From: HO2-45-11b sp964450915
Lineage (GTDB): Bacteria; Patescibacteriota; Andersenbacteria; UBA10190
Assembly: GCA_964450915.1 (NCBI GenBank)
Contig: CAYVFG010000003.1
Location: forward strand, 1-64,000
Length of the DNA: 64,000 nt
Reading direction: 5' to 3'
The position numbers were made by a program, and so were the translations under genes. Below the pieces are notes generated by a model, which ran no database searches, was not told the DNA's origin, and saw only the letters and a list, made by a program, of their open reading frames with translations. Each line of letters starts with the position of its first letter. Position 1 is the first letter of the stretch. Of the stretch, positions 13,813 to 22,607 are shown one piece after another.

Positions 13813-14889
13813 TTATTCGACCGCGATTGAAGTAGCGAGCCCTGCTTTGTTATATTGCCATACGATTTCTCCGGTTTGGGGGTTCACCTCGATAATTCTT
13901 CGTTTGCCGGCCTCAGAAATAAGAACGTTGCCGTTGCCGAGCTTAATGGCATCTGTCGGATAGTTCAGCGTTGATCCGTCTTTGAGCTGGTGCAAGGTCC
14001 ACAGAATTTGGCCATTTTCAGTAACTTCAAACACCTCGTTTTTTAAATGATCTTCCGCGATAAACGTTCCGTCCGCAGTGGGGAATACATTTTGCAGCCA
14101 TTTGCCCCCGACATCTTGCCATTGCCAAGCGATATTTTTTGTAGCTCGATCAATAATCATGATTTTGTTTGTAAGCGTGTCGGAAATTAAAATTCGAGAA
14201 CCTTGGTCATCGAGCGGCATGGCGAATCGATTTCCTTTTAAGTATCCTGGCGCATCTCTCATCTCCGCTTTGTGCCCATACTCCCAAACGATCTGCTTTG
14301 TAGCTTTATTGATAATAACAACGCGCCTGTTGTTTGCGTCTGTTACTAATACTTCTGTTCCATTATTGAGCAGGTACGCTTTTTTAGGTTGATGCAGGCA
14401 TTTGTCGCAATATTGCTGGTTTAATACGCCATATTGCCATACGACTTCGTGGCTAGTGCGGTCTAATTCCTGAATGAGCATGCCGTTCGATGTAGCTGCC
14501 ATAATGTCGCCATTTGGCGCAACGGTCATAAATTCGACGTTGGATGCTTGTCCGCTATCCGTAACAGACGGGAACGAAAATGTTTGAGACCATGTGAGTT
14601 GGCCCGTTGCGCGGTTGATCGCAGCGATGCGATCGCCGGAATAGTCCGTAAACCACACGGTACTAAATTCTCGAGGAGCGCTGGGCGATACGGATGGCAC
14701 GGGGGAAGCGCCCAGCCCATTTGAAAGCATGTCGCTTATGGATTGAGACAATGGCAGGAGTGCGGATGAAAAATTGTTTTTTCCGGCAGGTAAGTTTTTT
14801 TCAGTTATAAAAAATGCATATATTGCAAACCCCGCAATACAAAAACATAGGAAAGAAAACATCGTAAATAAGCCGATTTTTACTGACAT
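13813..14889 (-). CDS. Membrane-anchored PQQ-like beta-propeller protein, 358 aa
   Basis: One N-terminal membrane helix (about residues 6-28) and a Ser/Pro linker precede six or seven propeller blades with recurring V-E-I-N..TG.IVW and ..VVIINKATKQIVWEYG motifs, as in PQQ/arylsulfotransferase-like propellers. Four clustered Cys/His/Lys residues (QYCDKCLHQPKK) lie in one blade. It is probably anchored outside the membrane as a binding or assembly scaffold; no catalytic role is evident. MSVKIG at 14889 was chosen because TATAGA lies 7 nt upstream. Confidence 0.82.
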   Translation of the reverse strand: MSVKIGLFTMFSFLCFCIAGFAIYAFFITEKNLPAGKNNFSSALLPLSQSISDMLSNGLGASPVPSVSPSAPREFSTVWFTDYSGDRIAAINRATGQLTWSQTFSFPSVTDSGQASNVEFMTVAPNGDIMAATSNGMLIQELDRTSHEVVWQYGVLNQQYCDKCLHQPKKAYLLNNGTEVLVTDANNRRVVIINKATKQIVWEYGHKAEMRDAPGYLKGNRFAMPLDDQGSRILISDTLTNKIMIIDRATKNIAWQWQDVGGKWLQNVFPTADGTFIAEDHLKNEVFEVTENGQILWTLHQLKDGSTLNYPTDAIKLGNGNVLISEAGKRRIIEVNPQTGEIVWQYNKAGLATSIAVE

Positions 14890-14912
14890 ATTACGCTCTA
14901 TATTACTCGATG

Positions 14913-14957
14913 TTGACAATTTTTACACCTCGTGTATTATGTTAGTTAATCTAACTA
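14913..14957 (+). promoter_or_regulatory. Promoter and operator of the marR efflux operon
   Basis: TTGACA (14913-14918), a 16-base spacer and TATTAT (14935-14940). Immediately downstream TAGTTA-ATC-TAACTA (14943-14957), a perfect 6-bp dyad, overlaps the expected transcription start, the usual place for MarR autorepression. Confidence 0.8.
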
Positions 14958-14964
14958 TTTATAT

Positions 14965-15378
14965 ATGGAACAATTAGACCATTTAATAACGCTTATATTC
15001 GGCGTCGCGAAGCAGACGAAGGAATATATAAAGTCTGCGGAGGGTATTACGCTTTCCCCCGGGCAATTGCAGACGCTTAAGTTCGTCCATGAACATAAGA
15101 ACCCGCTCATGAAAGACGTATCCGGATACCTGTGCGTAGCACCACCTTCTGCAACAGCTTTGATAGACCATCTTTCAAAAGGCGAATATTTAGACAGAAT
15201 TGCAGATAAAAATGACCGCAGAATAGTACGGCTCAAGATTACGAAGAAAGGCCAAGCAGAAGTAAAGAAGTCGTATCAAATAATGGCGAAGCATTTAAAA
15301 GAAGTGTTAAAAAAATTAAGCGACACGGAAGTAAAGCAGTTTACAACTATTTTAGAGAAACTCTATGAACAAAAATAA
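14965..15378 (+). CDS. MarR-family transcriptional regulator, 137 aa
   Basis: The winged helix-turn-helix of the family is present: VSGYLCVAPPSATALIDHLS as recognition region and DKNDRRIVRLKITKKG as the wing with the conserved DxRxx signature. It heads an operon with two adaptor genes and an MFS pump; its stop lies 14 bases inside the next gene. The dyad at 14943-14957 is the likely operator, so it probably represses the operon and releases on binding a toxic ligand. Confidence 0.93.
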   Translation: MEQLDHLITLIFGVAKQTKEYIKSAEGITLSPGQLQTLKFVHEHKNPLMKDVSGYLCVAPPSATALIDHLSKGEYLDRIADKNDRRIVRLKITKKGQAEVKKSYQIMAKHLKEVLKKLSDTEVKQFTTILEKLYEQK

Positions 15379-16645
15379 TATTATTATCGGAAGTATTGCA
15401 GTAATCGTTCTTGCTGGCGCGGGATGGTTCGGTGCGCGCATTTTTATGACGCCGGCTCCTGTCATGCATGCTGTTGCAATTGGCAACCACGATGTTGTGC
15501 AAGAAGTATCTGCGGCAGGGCAAGTAGAATCTGTTGATACGCACGAGCTGGCGTTCGGAACAAGCGGAATTGTAAAAACAGTCCTTGTCCAAAAAGGCGA
15601 TACGGTAAAGGTCGGGCAGGTACTTGCAACCCTTGATGCTTCAGATATTGCAATGCAGCGCGCAAGCGCCAACGCTGTAGTGATCGGCGATCAGCAGGCG
15701 GCGCAACAGAGTCTTGTAAACGCGCAAACTGCGTTGTCTCAGCTTAAGAAGGCAGATGCGGCAAGTATTGCAAATGCTACGCAAAAAGTGCTTGATACTC
15801 GCACATACATGAACAAGATGCAGGATATTTTTACGGATGTGAGCAACGACGGCGATATTGATACTACGTCGGTCACATATATAACTTCGGCGCAGGCGCT
15901 TGCGAGTGCAAAAAATGCGTATAACGAAGCGGTAACAAGTTTGCATGCGTTACAGGCAAGCGTAAAGCAGACAGAATCGGGCGCGGAGTCCCAGGTAGCT
16001 TCGGCGCAGATTTCTCAAACGCTTAAATCGAGCACGATCAATGCATCTGGCGACTTGTCTGCAAATCAGGCGCAGCTTGGGTACCAAAATGCGGTGCTTA
16101 GTAAAACAATTTTGCGTGCTCCTGTTTCAGGAGTGCTTAGTTCCGTAGATGTGCATGTTGGAGAATATGCATCTCCTGCTAAGTCCAGCGCAACATTGCT
16201 ATCACAAGCGCTTAAAATTACGGCCAGTGTTTCCGAGAAAGACATTGCAAATGTCGAAGTGGGGCAACATGCAACCATTACGATTGATGCGCTAGGTTCT
16301 CAAAAATTTGACGCGACCGTTACGTCTATTGACCCTGCTGCAACGATTGATTCGGGAGTAGCGTCATATGGAATTACTCTTGAGTTTGTAAAGCCGGATA
16401 GTCATATTATTTCCGGCATGACCGCAAATGTTGCAATTCCTGTTGCAGAAAAGAAGGACGTGCTCGCCGTGCCAGCTGACGCGGTATTTTCTGATGGCGA
16501 TACGTATTTTGTGAATATTTCAGATTCGGAAAACAAATCTCATAAACAAACAGTGCAGCTTGGTATTCGCGGAACAAACGGATATGACGAGGTTATTTCC
16601 GGAGTATCATCTGGCGACTTAGTTCTATCTTTTAGCTCTAAATAA
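15365..16645 (+). CDS. HlyD/RND-type membrane fusion (adaptor) protein, 426 aa
   Basis: An N-terminal membrane anchor (about residues 5-27) is followed by a lipoyl-like half-motif (GIVKTVLVQKGDTVKVGQVL), a coiled-coil hairpin (about 95-220), the second half-motif (TILRAPVSGVLSSVDVHVGE) and beta-barrel domains. It overlaps marR by 14 bases and is followed by a second, shorter adaptor. In a cell with one membrane the adaptor probably extends the pump path through the wall or S-layer rather than to an outer membrane. Confidence 0.92.
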   Translation: MNKNNIIIGSIAVIVLAGAGWFGARIFMTPAPVMHAVAIGNHDVVQEVSAAGQVESVDTHELAFGTSGIVKTVLVQKGDTVKVGQVLATLDASDIAMQRASANAVVIGDQQAAQQSLVNAQTALSQLKKADAASIANATQKVLDTRTYMNKMQDIFTDVSNDGDIDTTSVTYITSAQALASAKNAYNEAVTSLHALQASVKQTESGAESQVASAQISQTLKSSTINASGDLSANQAQLGYQNAVLSKTILRAPVSGVLSSVDVHVGEYASPAKSSATLLSQALKITASVSEKDIANVEVGQHATITIDALGSQKFDATVTSIDPAATIDSGVASYGITLEFVKPDSHIISGMTANVAIPVAEKKDVLAVPADAVFSDGDTYFVNISDSENKSHKQTVQLGIRGTNGYDEVISGVSSGDLVLSFSSK

Positions 16646-16650
16646 CTTTT

Positions 16651-17304
16651 ATGTCACAAGAACAAGTTACAAATCGAACTGATCACGTTATCGGAATTTG
16701 GAACAGGCCAAGCGTTCGAATCGGAATAATCATAGGGCTCATTGCACTTATCGCGGGCATTGCTATCTGGATTCGAATTGAAAATAGCAGAGTGTATATT
16801 GAAAAATCTATTATCACAGCTCCTGCTATTGAATTGTCGCCGCAAACATCGGGCACTCTTGAGCAAGTATATGTTCATGAAGGAGACGTAGTAAACGAAA
16901 ATACGATTGTAGTGCGAGTTGGGAATGAACTGGTGAAAACAAAAACATCGGGGCAGATTGTGTATACGCTGAATACAGTAGGTTCGCTTATAAATCGCGG
17001 AACAGTTGTTGCGAGGCTGATTCACCCGCAAGACTTGCGCGTAGACGGGCAAGTGCAGGAGAACAAAGGATTGAGCGATATTCGCGTTGGGCAAACGGCC
17101 ATGTTTACAGTAGATGCATTCGGATCTAAAAAATTTACCGGAGTTGTTGATGAAGTTGCTAATACGTCCAGATCCGGGGATGTGGTATTCAGCATTTCCG
17201 ATAAGCGAGCGCAGCAAGATTTCGACGTAAAAGTTCGGTTCGATGCGAGCTCGTATCCGGAGCTCAAGAACGGAATGTCTGCAAAAGTTTGGGTACAGAA
17301 GTAG
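16651..17304 (+). CDS. Short HlyD/EmrA-like adaptor without a coiled-coil hairpin, 217 aa
   Basis: A membrane anchor at about residues 24-43 is followed by the lipoyl-like motif (GTLEQVYVHEGDVVNENTIV) running straight into the second half and a beta-barrel (LRVDGQVQENKGLSDIRVGQ). It lacks the long helical hairpin of the preceding adaptor. It lies 5 bases after that gene and 6 bases before the MFS gene, so all are cotranslated. It probably docks on the MFS pump; two unequal adaptors in one operon are unusual. Confidence 0.88.
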   Translation: MSQEQVTNRTDHVIGIWNRPSVRIGIIIGLIALIAGIAIWIRIENSRVYIEKSIITAPAIELSPQTSGTLEQVYVHEGDVVNENTIVVRVGNELVKTKTSGQIVYTLNTVGSLINRGTVVARLIHPQDLRVDGQVQENKGLSDIRVGQTAMFTVDAFGSKKFTGVVDEVANTSRSGDVVFSISDKRAQQDFDVKVRFDASSYPELKNGMSAKVWVQK

Positions 17305-17310
17305 TCTGCT

Positions 17311-18795
17311 ATGGCAAACGGCGGTTCGTTAAAATGGTGGGTACTGTTTACGGTTATTATCGGCACGTTTTTGGGCCGTCTCGATCAGACGATCGTGAAT
17401 TTGGCGTTGCCGAAAATTATCGATGATTTCAGTATTACCGTAACGAGCGCAGGTTGGATTGCAACTGCGTACATTTTAGCCAATGCCGTATTCGTTCCTA
17501 TCTGGGGAAAGCTCGGAGATACGATTGGCCGTAAAAAAGTATACTTGCTTGGCTTTATTATATTTATTATCGGTTCGGTATTGGCAGGGCTTTCTTGGAA
17601 TTTAACTTCCATGATTATTTTTCGCGTTATTCAGGCAATTGCAGGGTCCGCGGATTATCCAACTGCCATGGCAATTCTTGCCGTTACATTTGATAAGGGA
17701 AAAGAGCGCGCGCAAGCATTAGGCATCTGGTCTGCGTCGTTTGCCGTTGCCGCAGTGTTCGGTCCGCTGATCGGAGGCCCGCTCATTGACGCATTCGGAT
17801 GGCGATCTGTGTTTTTAATTAATTTGCCAGTCGGACTAGTCGGGTTGCTTATGGCATGGATTTTCGTTACGGAGTCTACGTCGTTGAAGAAAACAGTTTC
17901 GTTCGATTGGTGGGGCGCAATTGCGTTGGGAGGCGCGCTCGCCTCGCTTGTCTTAGTGCTCGATAAGGGCATTGATTGGGGATGGGTATCGTGGCAAAGC
18001 GTCGCATGCTATATCGCAGTAGCTATTTTCTCCGCAATATTCTACAGAATTGAAACGACGCATGTTGAACCGATTGTAGACTTTAAATTTTTCAAATTAC
18101 CGGTATTTACAAACGTCCTTATAAATAATTTCATCGTATTTATGGCAATGATGGGGAGCTTCTTCTTAATCCCCGTGTTTGCCTCCACATTCTTAGGGTA
18201 TGACGCCACGCAAACAGGATACTTATTTATTCCCATGGCAATTGCAATCATGGTTGCTGCTCCCCTAGGCGGAAGCTTGACCGGGAAAGTAAGCGCTCGA
18301 ACAGTTATTATGGGAAGCACGTTTGTGTCTGCAATCGGGCTATTTATGTTTTTAGGGATTGATGTGCGTTCGAGTGCGTGGGATTTGATTATTCCAATGG
18401 CAGTGATGGCATTTGGAATCGGGTTTGGGATGTCGCAGCGTACCGGAGTTATCGCGGCTGTTGTTCCTGATACGGAAATTGGTGTGGCGTCTTCTATTTT
18501 GGCTCTAGCGCGAAATATTGCAGGAGCATTCGGGGTAGCATTATTCGCAACTGTTTTACATAATGTTACGGAATCAAATCTGCTTTCTATTGCACGCAAT
18601 AGTACGATCAATATTACAAATGCTCTGCAGTATCATGAAGCAATTGCGCTTATGGAATTGCAGGCGCAAGTAACTGCATACCGAACGGTGTTTTATGTCG
18701 CAGGGTTTGTGATGCTTTTGGGGGCTATCACTGCGTGGTGGATCAAAGTATCCAAGAGCGCAGAAATGCACGACAAGGAAGTGATTGTTGAATAA
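17311..18795 (+). CDS. DHA2-family (EmrB/QacA-type) MFS drug efflux pump, 494 aa
   Basis: Fourteen predicted membrane helices, motif A (GKLGDTIGRKKVY) after helix 2, and the LDQTIVNLALPKI start (D1 motif) are typical of DHA2 proton-coupled multidrug exporters. It is the terminal gene of the MarR operon, working with the adaptors upstream. The substrate cannot be read from the sequence. Confidence 0.95.
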   Translation: MANGGSLKWWVLFTVIIGTFLGRLDQTIVNLALPKIIDDFSITVTSAGWIATAYILANAVFVPIWGKLGDTIGRKKVYLLGFIIFIIGSVLAGLSWNLTSMIIFRVIQAIAGSADYPTAMAILAVTFDKGKERAQALGIWSASFAVAAVFGPLIGGPLIDAFGWRSVFLINLPVGLVGLLMAWIFVTESTSLKKTVSFDWWGAIALGGALASLVLVLDKGIDWGWVSWQSVACYIAVAIFSAIFYRIETTHVEPIVDFKFFKLPVFTNVLINNFIVFMAMMGSFFLIPVFASTFLGYDATQTGYLFIPMAIAIMVAAPLGGSLTGKVSARTVIMGSTFVSAIGLFMFLGIDVRSSAWDLIIPMAVMAFGIGFGMSQRTGVIAAVVPDTEIGVASSILALARNIAGAFGVALFATVLHNVTESNLLSIARNSTINITNALQYHEAIALMELQAQVTAYRTVFYVAGFVMLLGAITAWWIKVSKSAEMHDKEVIVE

Positions 18796-18875
18796 AGGGT
18801 TGCAACATACGAACAAAAGAAGATAATAACAAAACTGTACATTTACCCTACGCGTCGTAAGAAAGGACGTGCTCT

Positions 18876-19352
18876 ATGAAGTCGGGCGACTTGAGCGTGT
18901 TGTTTGGTCGGTTGGAAATAGTGAAGAGGTGCGTGATTTCGGAACTGAATTCCGGATACGTTATTTTGAGAGATCCTGTAAACAACGAATTTCTCATTGG
19001 TCCAAATGGAGCCGCATTTCTTTCAATGCTCCTTCGATGTTCGCTGGAACCCGATGAATTGCTCGGAGCCAATTCGTTTGAAGGATGCAGTATCAGCGCG
19101 TTATGCGTTCGATACAGCAACGTTCTTAAAGTCTACTTTCGAGGCCACTCTACTTGGGAGTCTCAAGGAGAGGTAGCGCTTTGGGAGGAACGCAAAAGAG
19201 TGTTGAGAATCGAACTTGTCGATAGGACGGTAAACGCAAAGTGGAATTTTGCCGGAATCGGTATGCGGATTGTATATGAGACGCATACCGGAAAAGAGTG
19301 CGCGATTGTCTATGACAATTCCTTGCGACCAATAAAGGAGGAACCCAATTAG
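18876..19352 (+). CDS. Hypothetical protein, 158 aa
   Basis: I do not recognise it. AAAGGA lies 8 nt before the ATG, a TTGCAA-16-GATAAT promoter is visible around 18800-18827, and a clean terminator follows, so it is one more self-contained Shine-Dalgarno-led orphan. The protein is beta-rich and soluble (SGYVILRDPVNNEFLIGPNG; RVLRIELVDRTVN). No active-site motif is evident. Confidence 0.7.
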   Translation: MKSGDLSVLFGRLEIVKRCVISELNSGYVILRDPVNNEFLIGPNGAAFLSMLLRCSLEPDELLGANSFEGCSISALCVRYSNVLKVYFRGHSTWESQGEVALWEERKRVLRIELVDRTVNAKWNFAGIGMRIVYETHTGKECAIVYDNSLRPIKEEPN

Positions 19353-19357
19353 TCAAA

Positions 19358-19388
19358 CCCCGCATACGCTCTGCGGGGTATTTTCTTA
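19358..19388 (+). terminator. Terminator of gene 18876-19352
   Basis: CCCCGCA and TGCGGGG pair around TACGCTC, followed by TATTTTCTT. Confidence 0.83.
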
Positions 19389-19395
19389 TTAATAA

Positions 19396-20229
19396 TTATC
19401 GAACAAGGAGAATGATGCTTGCAAGTACTCCTGCAACCATGCAGTATATTGCAAACGGTTTGAGCGTATTTGTTTGAAAGAATTTGGTTAAGTATTTGAT
19501 GGAAAAATACGCTGCAACCCCTGCACACAATGCACCTACTACTGTTGGCATAAGCGCCACTTGGCCTGCGCCGTGGAGTAGTCCGGGAAGTTTCAGTGCT
19601 GATGCTGCAAAAATAATTGGCGTTGCAAGGAGAAATGAATATGTTACGGAATCAGCATGGGTAAGACCTGCGAATAGACCCCCCGCTATAGTTGCCCCCG
19701 TCCTGGAGAATCCTGGGAATAACGCCACGATCTGCGCAATACCTACATAGAGCGCTTGTGCGAATGTGACGTTTTGAATATTTGATCCTGTTTTTTTCGG
19801 GATTAATTCCGCTACATATAAAACAATTCCATTGAGCAATAAAAACAATGCAGCATAGCTTGGAAGGGCAAATAGCGTTTTTAATTTATGCTCGAATATA
19901 AGACCGAGCAATCCTGCAGGGATTGTGCCAATGATAAGCAGCCAAGCAAGTTTTGCATCTGCATTTGTTTTTACAAGCGTTCTATTGCCAAGCGATGCGA
20001 AAAATCCTTTTGCCAATGCAATCCATGTCGTCCAATAAAAACCGATAAGGACAAGCGCCGTTGCAAGGTGCGTACCTACTAAAAAGTTCAAGAAAAACGG
20101 ATCATTTTGCAAATCGTTCCAGCCAAGCAGTGCGGGAAAGATAACGCTATGCCCCAGGCTTGATATTGGAAATAGCTCTGTTACTCCTTGAAGTGCTCCT
20201 AAGGTAATTGCTTGAAAAAGTGTAATCAT
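19396..20229 (-). CDS. uppP: Undecaprenyl-diphosphatase
   Basis: The enzyme recycles the lipid carrier for peptidoglycan by removing phosphate from undecaprenyl pyrophosphate at the membrane. The two family signatures are present, GVTELFPISSLGHSVI near the N-terminus (a variant of the usual ExxPISSxGH) and PGFSRTGATIAGGL later, among about eight membrane helices. The start MITLFQAI at 20229 gives the normal length of 277; upstream codons are not conserved in character. TATACT of a palindromic -10 shared with argS lies 7 nt before it. Confidence 0.93.
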   Translation of the reverse strand: MITLFQAITLGALQGVTELFPISSLGHSVIFPALLGWNDLQNDPFFLNFLVGTHLATALVLIGFYWTTWIALAKGFFASLGNRTLVKTNADAKLAWLLIIGTIPAGLLGLIFEHKLKTLFALPSYAALFLLLNGIVLYVAELIPKKTGSNIQNVTFAQALYVGIAQIVALFPGFSRTGATIAGGLFAGLTHADSVTYSFLLATPIIFAASALKLPGLLHGAGQVALMPTVVGALCAGVAAYFSIKYLTKFFQTNTLKPFAIYCMVAGVLASIILLVR

Positions 20230-20236
20230 ATCCTGT

Positions 20237-20244
20237 AGTATACT
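20237..20244. promoter_or_regulatory. Palindromic -10 shared by divergent uppP and argS
   Basis: AGTATACT reads TATACT on both strands, 7 nt from the uppP ATG and 6 nt from the argS ATG. One sequence can therefore serve as -10 for both leaderless messages. Confidence 0.6.
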
Positions 20245-20250
20245 GTATCT

Positions 20251-21948
20251 ATGATGAACATCAGAAAAGCGCTGATTGGTGATATTTCTGCCGGAATTGC
20301 AAAGGCGGTGGAGGCTGGCGACCTGCCTGCTCACGCAGAAAAAATGGCCGTTATGGTGAAGCAAACCGAAAGCGTTGGGCATGGAGATTATGCCAGTCCG
20401 GTAGCTTTGGCAATTGGAAAGCAGGCGAAAAAAAATCCCCTTGATATTGTTGAAGTTATCGTCAAGCACATGCCGAAAAAGGAATATGTAGAAATGATCG
20501 AGGCCGCAAAGCCAGGTTTTTTGAATATTACGATCAGCACGGATTACTTAGCATCTCGCATGGACGATATTTCTCATGAAGATATTTGCGAGGCGTGCAA
20601 TATCGGAAACGAGAAGACGATTAATATGGAATTTATTTCCGCGAATCCGACGGGGCCGCTCACGCTCGGCAATGCCCGCACTGCGTTTAGCGCAGATACT
20701 CTTGCAAATGTATTTGTGTGCGCCGGATACAACGTGACGCGAGAATATTATATTAATGATGCAGGGGAGCAAATTCGGCGATTGGGTGAGTCGGTATTGC
20801 GAAGAATAATTCAGCAGGAGGGGCATAAAGTGGAATTTCCCGAAGATTTGTATCAAGGGGAATATATTTCAGAGATGGCAAAGGATATTGCCGAGGAATT
20901 TGCGGAAACGGAAAAAAAGAAATTCGATAAAGCTGATTTGGAAAACGAAGAATTGCTCGCGCGAATCAGCACGCTTGCCATGGAACGATGCTTGCTTGCC
21001 ATCAAGAAAACAATTAGCGACGACTTGAAGATTAGCTTTGACGTATTTAGTTCGGAGCGCGTGGTGCGAGATAGCGGCGAAATTGAAAACGTTTTAACGA
21101 AACTTCGCAAAAAAGAACTGACATTTACAAAAGAGGGCGCAGAATTTTTACAGACAACGAAATTCGGCGATGATAAGGATCGCGTCATTGTTAAAAAAGA
21201 CGGATCGTATGCGTATATCACCCCGGACATTGCGTATCACCAGGATAAGTTCGACAGGAAATACGATATGATTTTTACATTCCTAGGGGCCGATCACCAG
21301 GGCCACATTCCGAAATTGAAAGCGGCGCTATCTGCGCTTGGGAACGATGTTGAAAAATTGCACATGATAGTCGCGCAATTTTTGGCGATCACGCAAGGCG
21401 GAAAGCCGGTGAAGTTATCTAAGAGAAAGGGTAATGTGTACGGCCCTAAGGATTTAATAGAAGAAATCGGATACGATGCCGCCCGCTTCTTTATGGTGCA
21501 GCACGCACTGCAGCATCATATGGTGCTCGATTTGGAAGTTGCGAAAGAAAAGAGCGAGGCTAATCCGGTATACTACGTGCAGTATGCGTATGTTCGCTTA
21601 CAGTCTATTTTACGAAAGGCAAAAGAAATGGGTATTGCGGTTGACGGTGATACAGAAATTTCAGAAAAAGTTTCGCTTACAAACGATTCTGAGCGAGCAC
21701 TGGCGCTTGCCTTGCACAAATTCCCGGAAATCATTGAAGATATTGCAGGTTCGTATGCGGTGCATCAGCTGGCATTTTTTGCATACGACTTGGCACGTGC
21801 TGTAAACGTATTTTATCGAGATGTGCCGATTTTGGCAGAAGAAGACGAAACGCTTCGTCTCTCCCGCTTGCAGATCGCCCTTTCTGCGCGATTTGTATTG
21901 TCGAAAACCCTCGACTTGCTTGGAATTTCCAAGCCGGATGTGATGTAG
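20251..21948 (+). CDS. argS: Arginyl-tRNA synthetase
   Basis: A class I synthetase charging tRNA-Arg. The N-terminal additive domain, catalytic domain, KMSKS-type loop (VKLSKRKGN) and C-terminal DALR helical domain are in order, 565 residues. The HIGH signature is altered: ANPTGPLTLGNA replaces the usual PLHxGH, so both His are changed. An ATG lies 6 nt after TATACT (a second ATG follows at 20254), so the message is probably leaderless. It is divergent from uppP. Confidence 0.95.
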   Translation: MMNIRKALIGDISAGIAKAVEAGDLPAHAEKMAVMVKQTESVGHGDYASPVALAIGKQAKKNPLDIVEVIVKHMPKKEYVEMIEAAKPGFLNITISTDYLASRMDDISHEDICEACNIGNEKTINMEFISANPTGPLTLGNARTAFSADTLANVFVCAGYNVTREYYINDAGEQIRRLGESVLRRIIQQEGHKVEFPEDLYQGEYISEMAKDIAEEFAETEKKKFDKADLENEELLARISTLAMERCLLAIKKTISDDLKISFDVFSSERVVRDSGEIENVLTKLRKKELTFTKEGAEFLQTTKFGDDKDRVIVKKDGSYAYITPDIAYHQDKFDRKYDMIFTFLGADHQGHIPKLKAALSALGNDVEKLHMIVAQFLAITQGGKPVKLSKRKGNVYGPKDLIEEIGYDAARFFMVQHALQHHMVLDLEVAKEKSEANPVYYVQYAYVRLQSILRKAKEMGIAVDGDTEISEKVSLTNDSERALALALHKFPEIIEDIAGSYAVHQLAFFAYDLARAVNVFYRDVPILAEEDETLRLSRLQIALSARFVLSKTLDLLGISKPDVM

Positions 21949-21991
21949 CAAGGTTTTTGCCTAAAAAGGGCATCTGCCGTATGCTACAAGC

Positions 21992-22606
21992 ATGCGAATC
22001 GGTATTGATGCACATATAATCGTGAAGAGTCATAGGCGCTACGATAAGCGCATTGCTCGCTATACGGAGCAATTAATTACTCATTTGATCGAATCCGATA
22101 CGAAAAAGGAGCATACGTGGGTGCTGTTTTTCGATAGTCGCCAGAAAACGACGAAGAAATTTGAGCGGGAAAACGTGGAAATCAAGCATTTCCCCTTCAT
22201 TCAATATCGTCAGTATTTGCCCGTTGTGTATTCTCATGCGCTCATTGCATCATATTTGACGGCTGCACGCCTTGACGTATTCCATTCCCCGGAAGGGCTT
22301 ATTCCCTTTATGTACCCCGGGAAGATCATTACGACGTTTCATTATGTTCCTCGCGGAAAAGGAGAATCTGGAATTTTCTCGCAGACGTTCATGCTCGGAG
22401 CCCGCATGGCATTTGTGCAGTTATGCAGGCGCGCGCAACGAATTATCGTAAACAGCAATGCGGATAAAAAGATTTTGGCGGATACGCATAAGTATCCTGT
22501 GAAAAGCATTGTCGTGATGGAGGAAGACGACTTGAATCAGGTTGATTGGGCAAGGCGAACACGCGAGTTGAAAAAACTATACGCCCAGGTTGGTGGAAAG
22601 AAGTAA
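21992..22606 (+). CDS. GT4-like glycosyltransferase N-terminal domain only, 204 aa
   Basis: MRIGIDAHIIVKS and later DVFHSPEGLIPF, KIITTFHYVPR and AQRIIVNSNADKKIL match the acceptor-side Rossmann domain of GT4 transferases. The chain ends shortly after that domain, whereas full enzymes are about 370 residues with a nucleotide-sugar-binding second half. No second half follows in any frame, since ileS begins at once. It may be a truncated relic or a one-domain protein. TATGCT lies 7 nt before the start. Confidence 0.75.
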   Translation: MRIGIDAHIIVKSHRRYDKRIARYTEQLITHLIESDTKKEHTWVLFFDSRQKTTKKFERENVEIKHFPFIQYRQYLPVVYSHALIASYLTAARLDVFHSPEGLIPFMYPGKIITTFHYVPRGKGESGIFSQTFMLGARMAFVQLCRRAQRIIVNSNADKKILADTHKYPVKSIVVMEEDDLNQVDWARRTRELKKLYAQVGGKK

Positions 22607-22607
22607 T

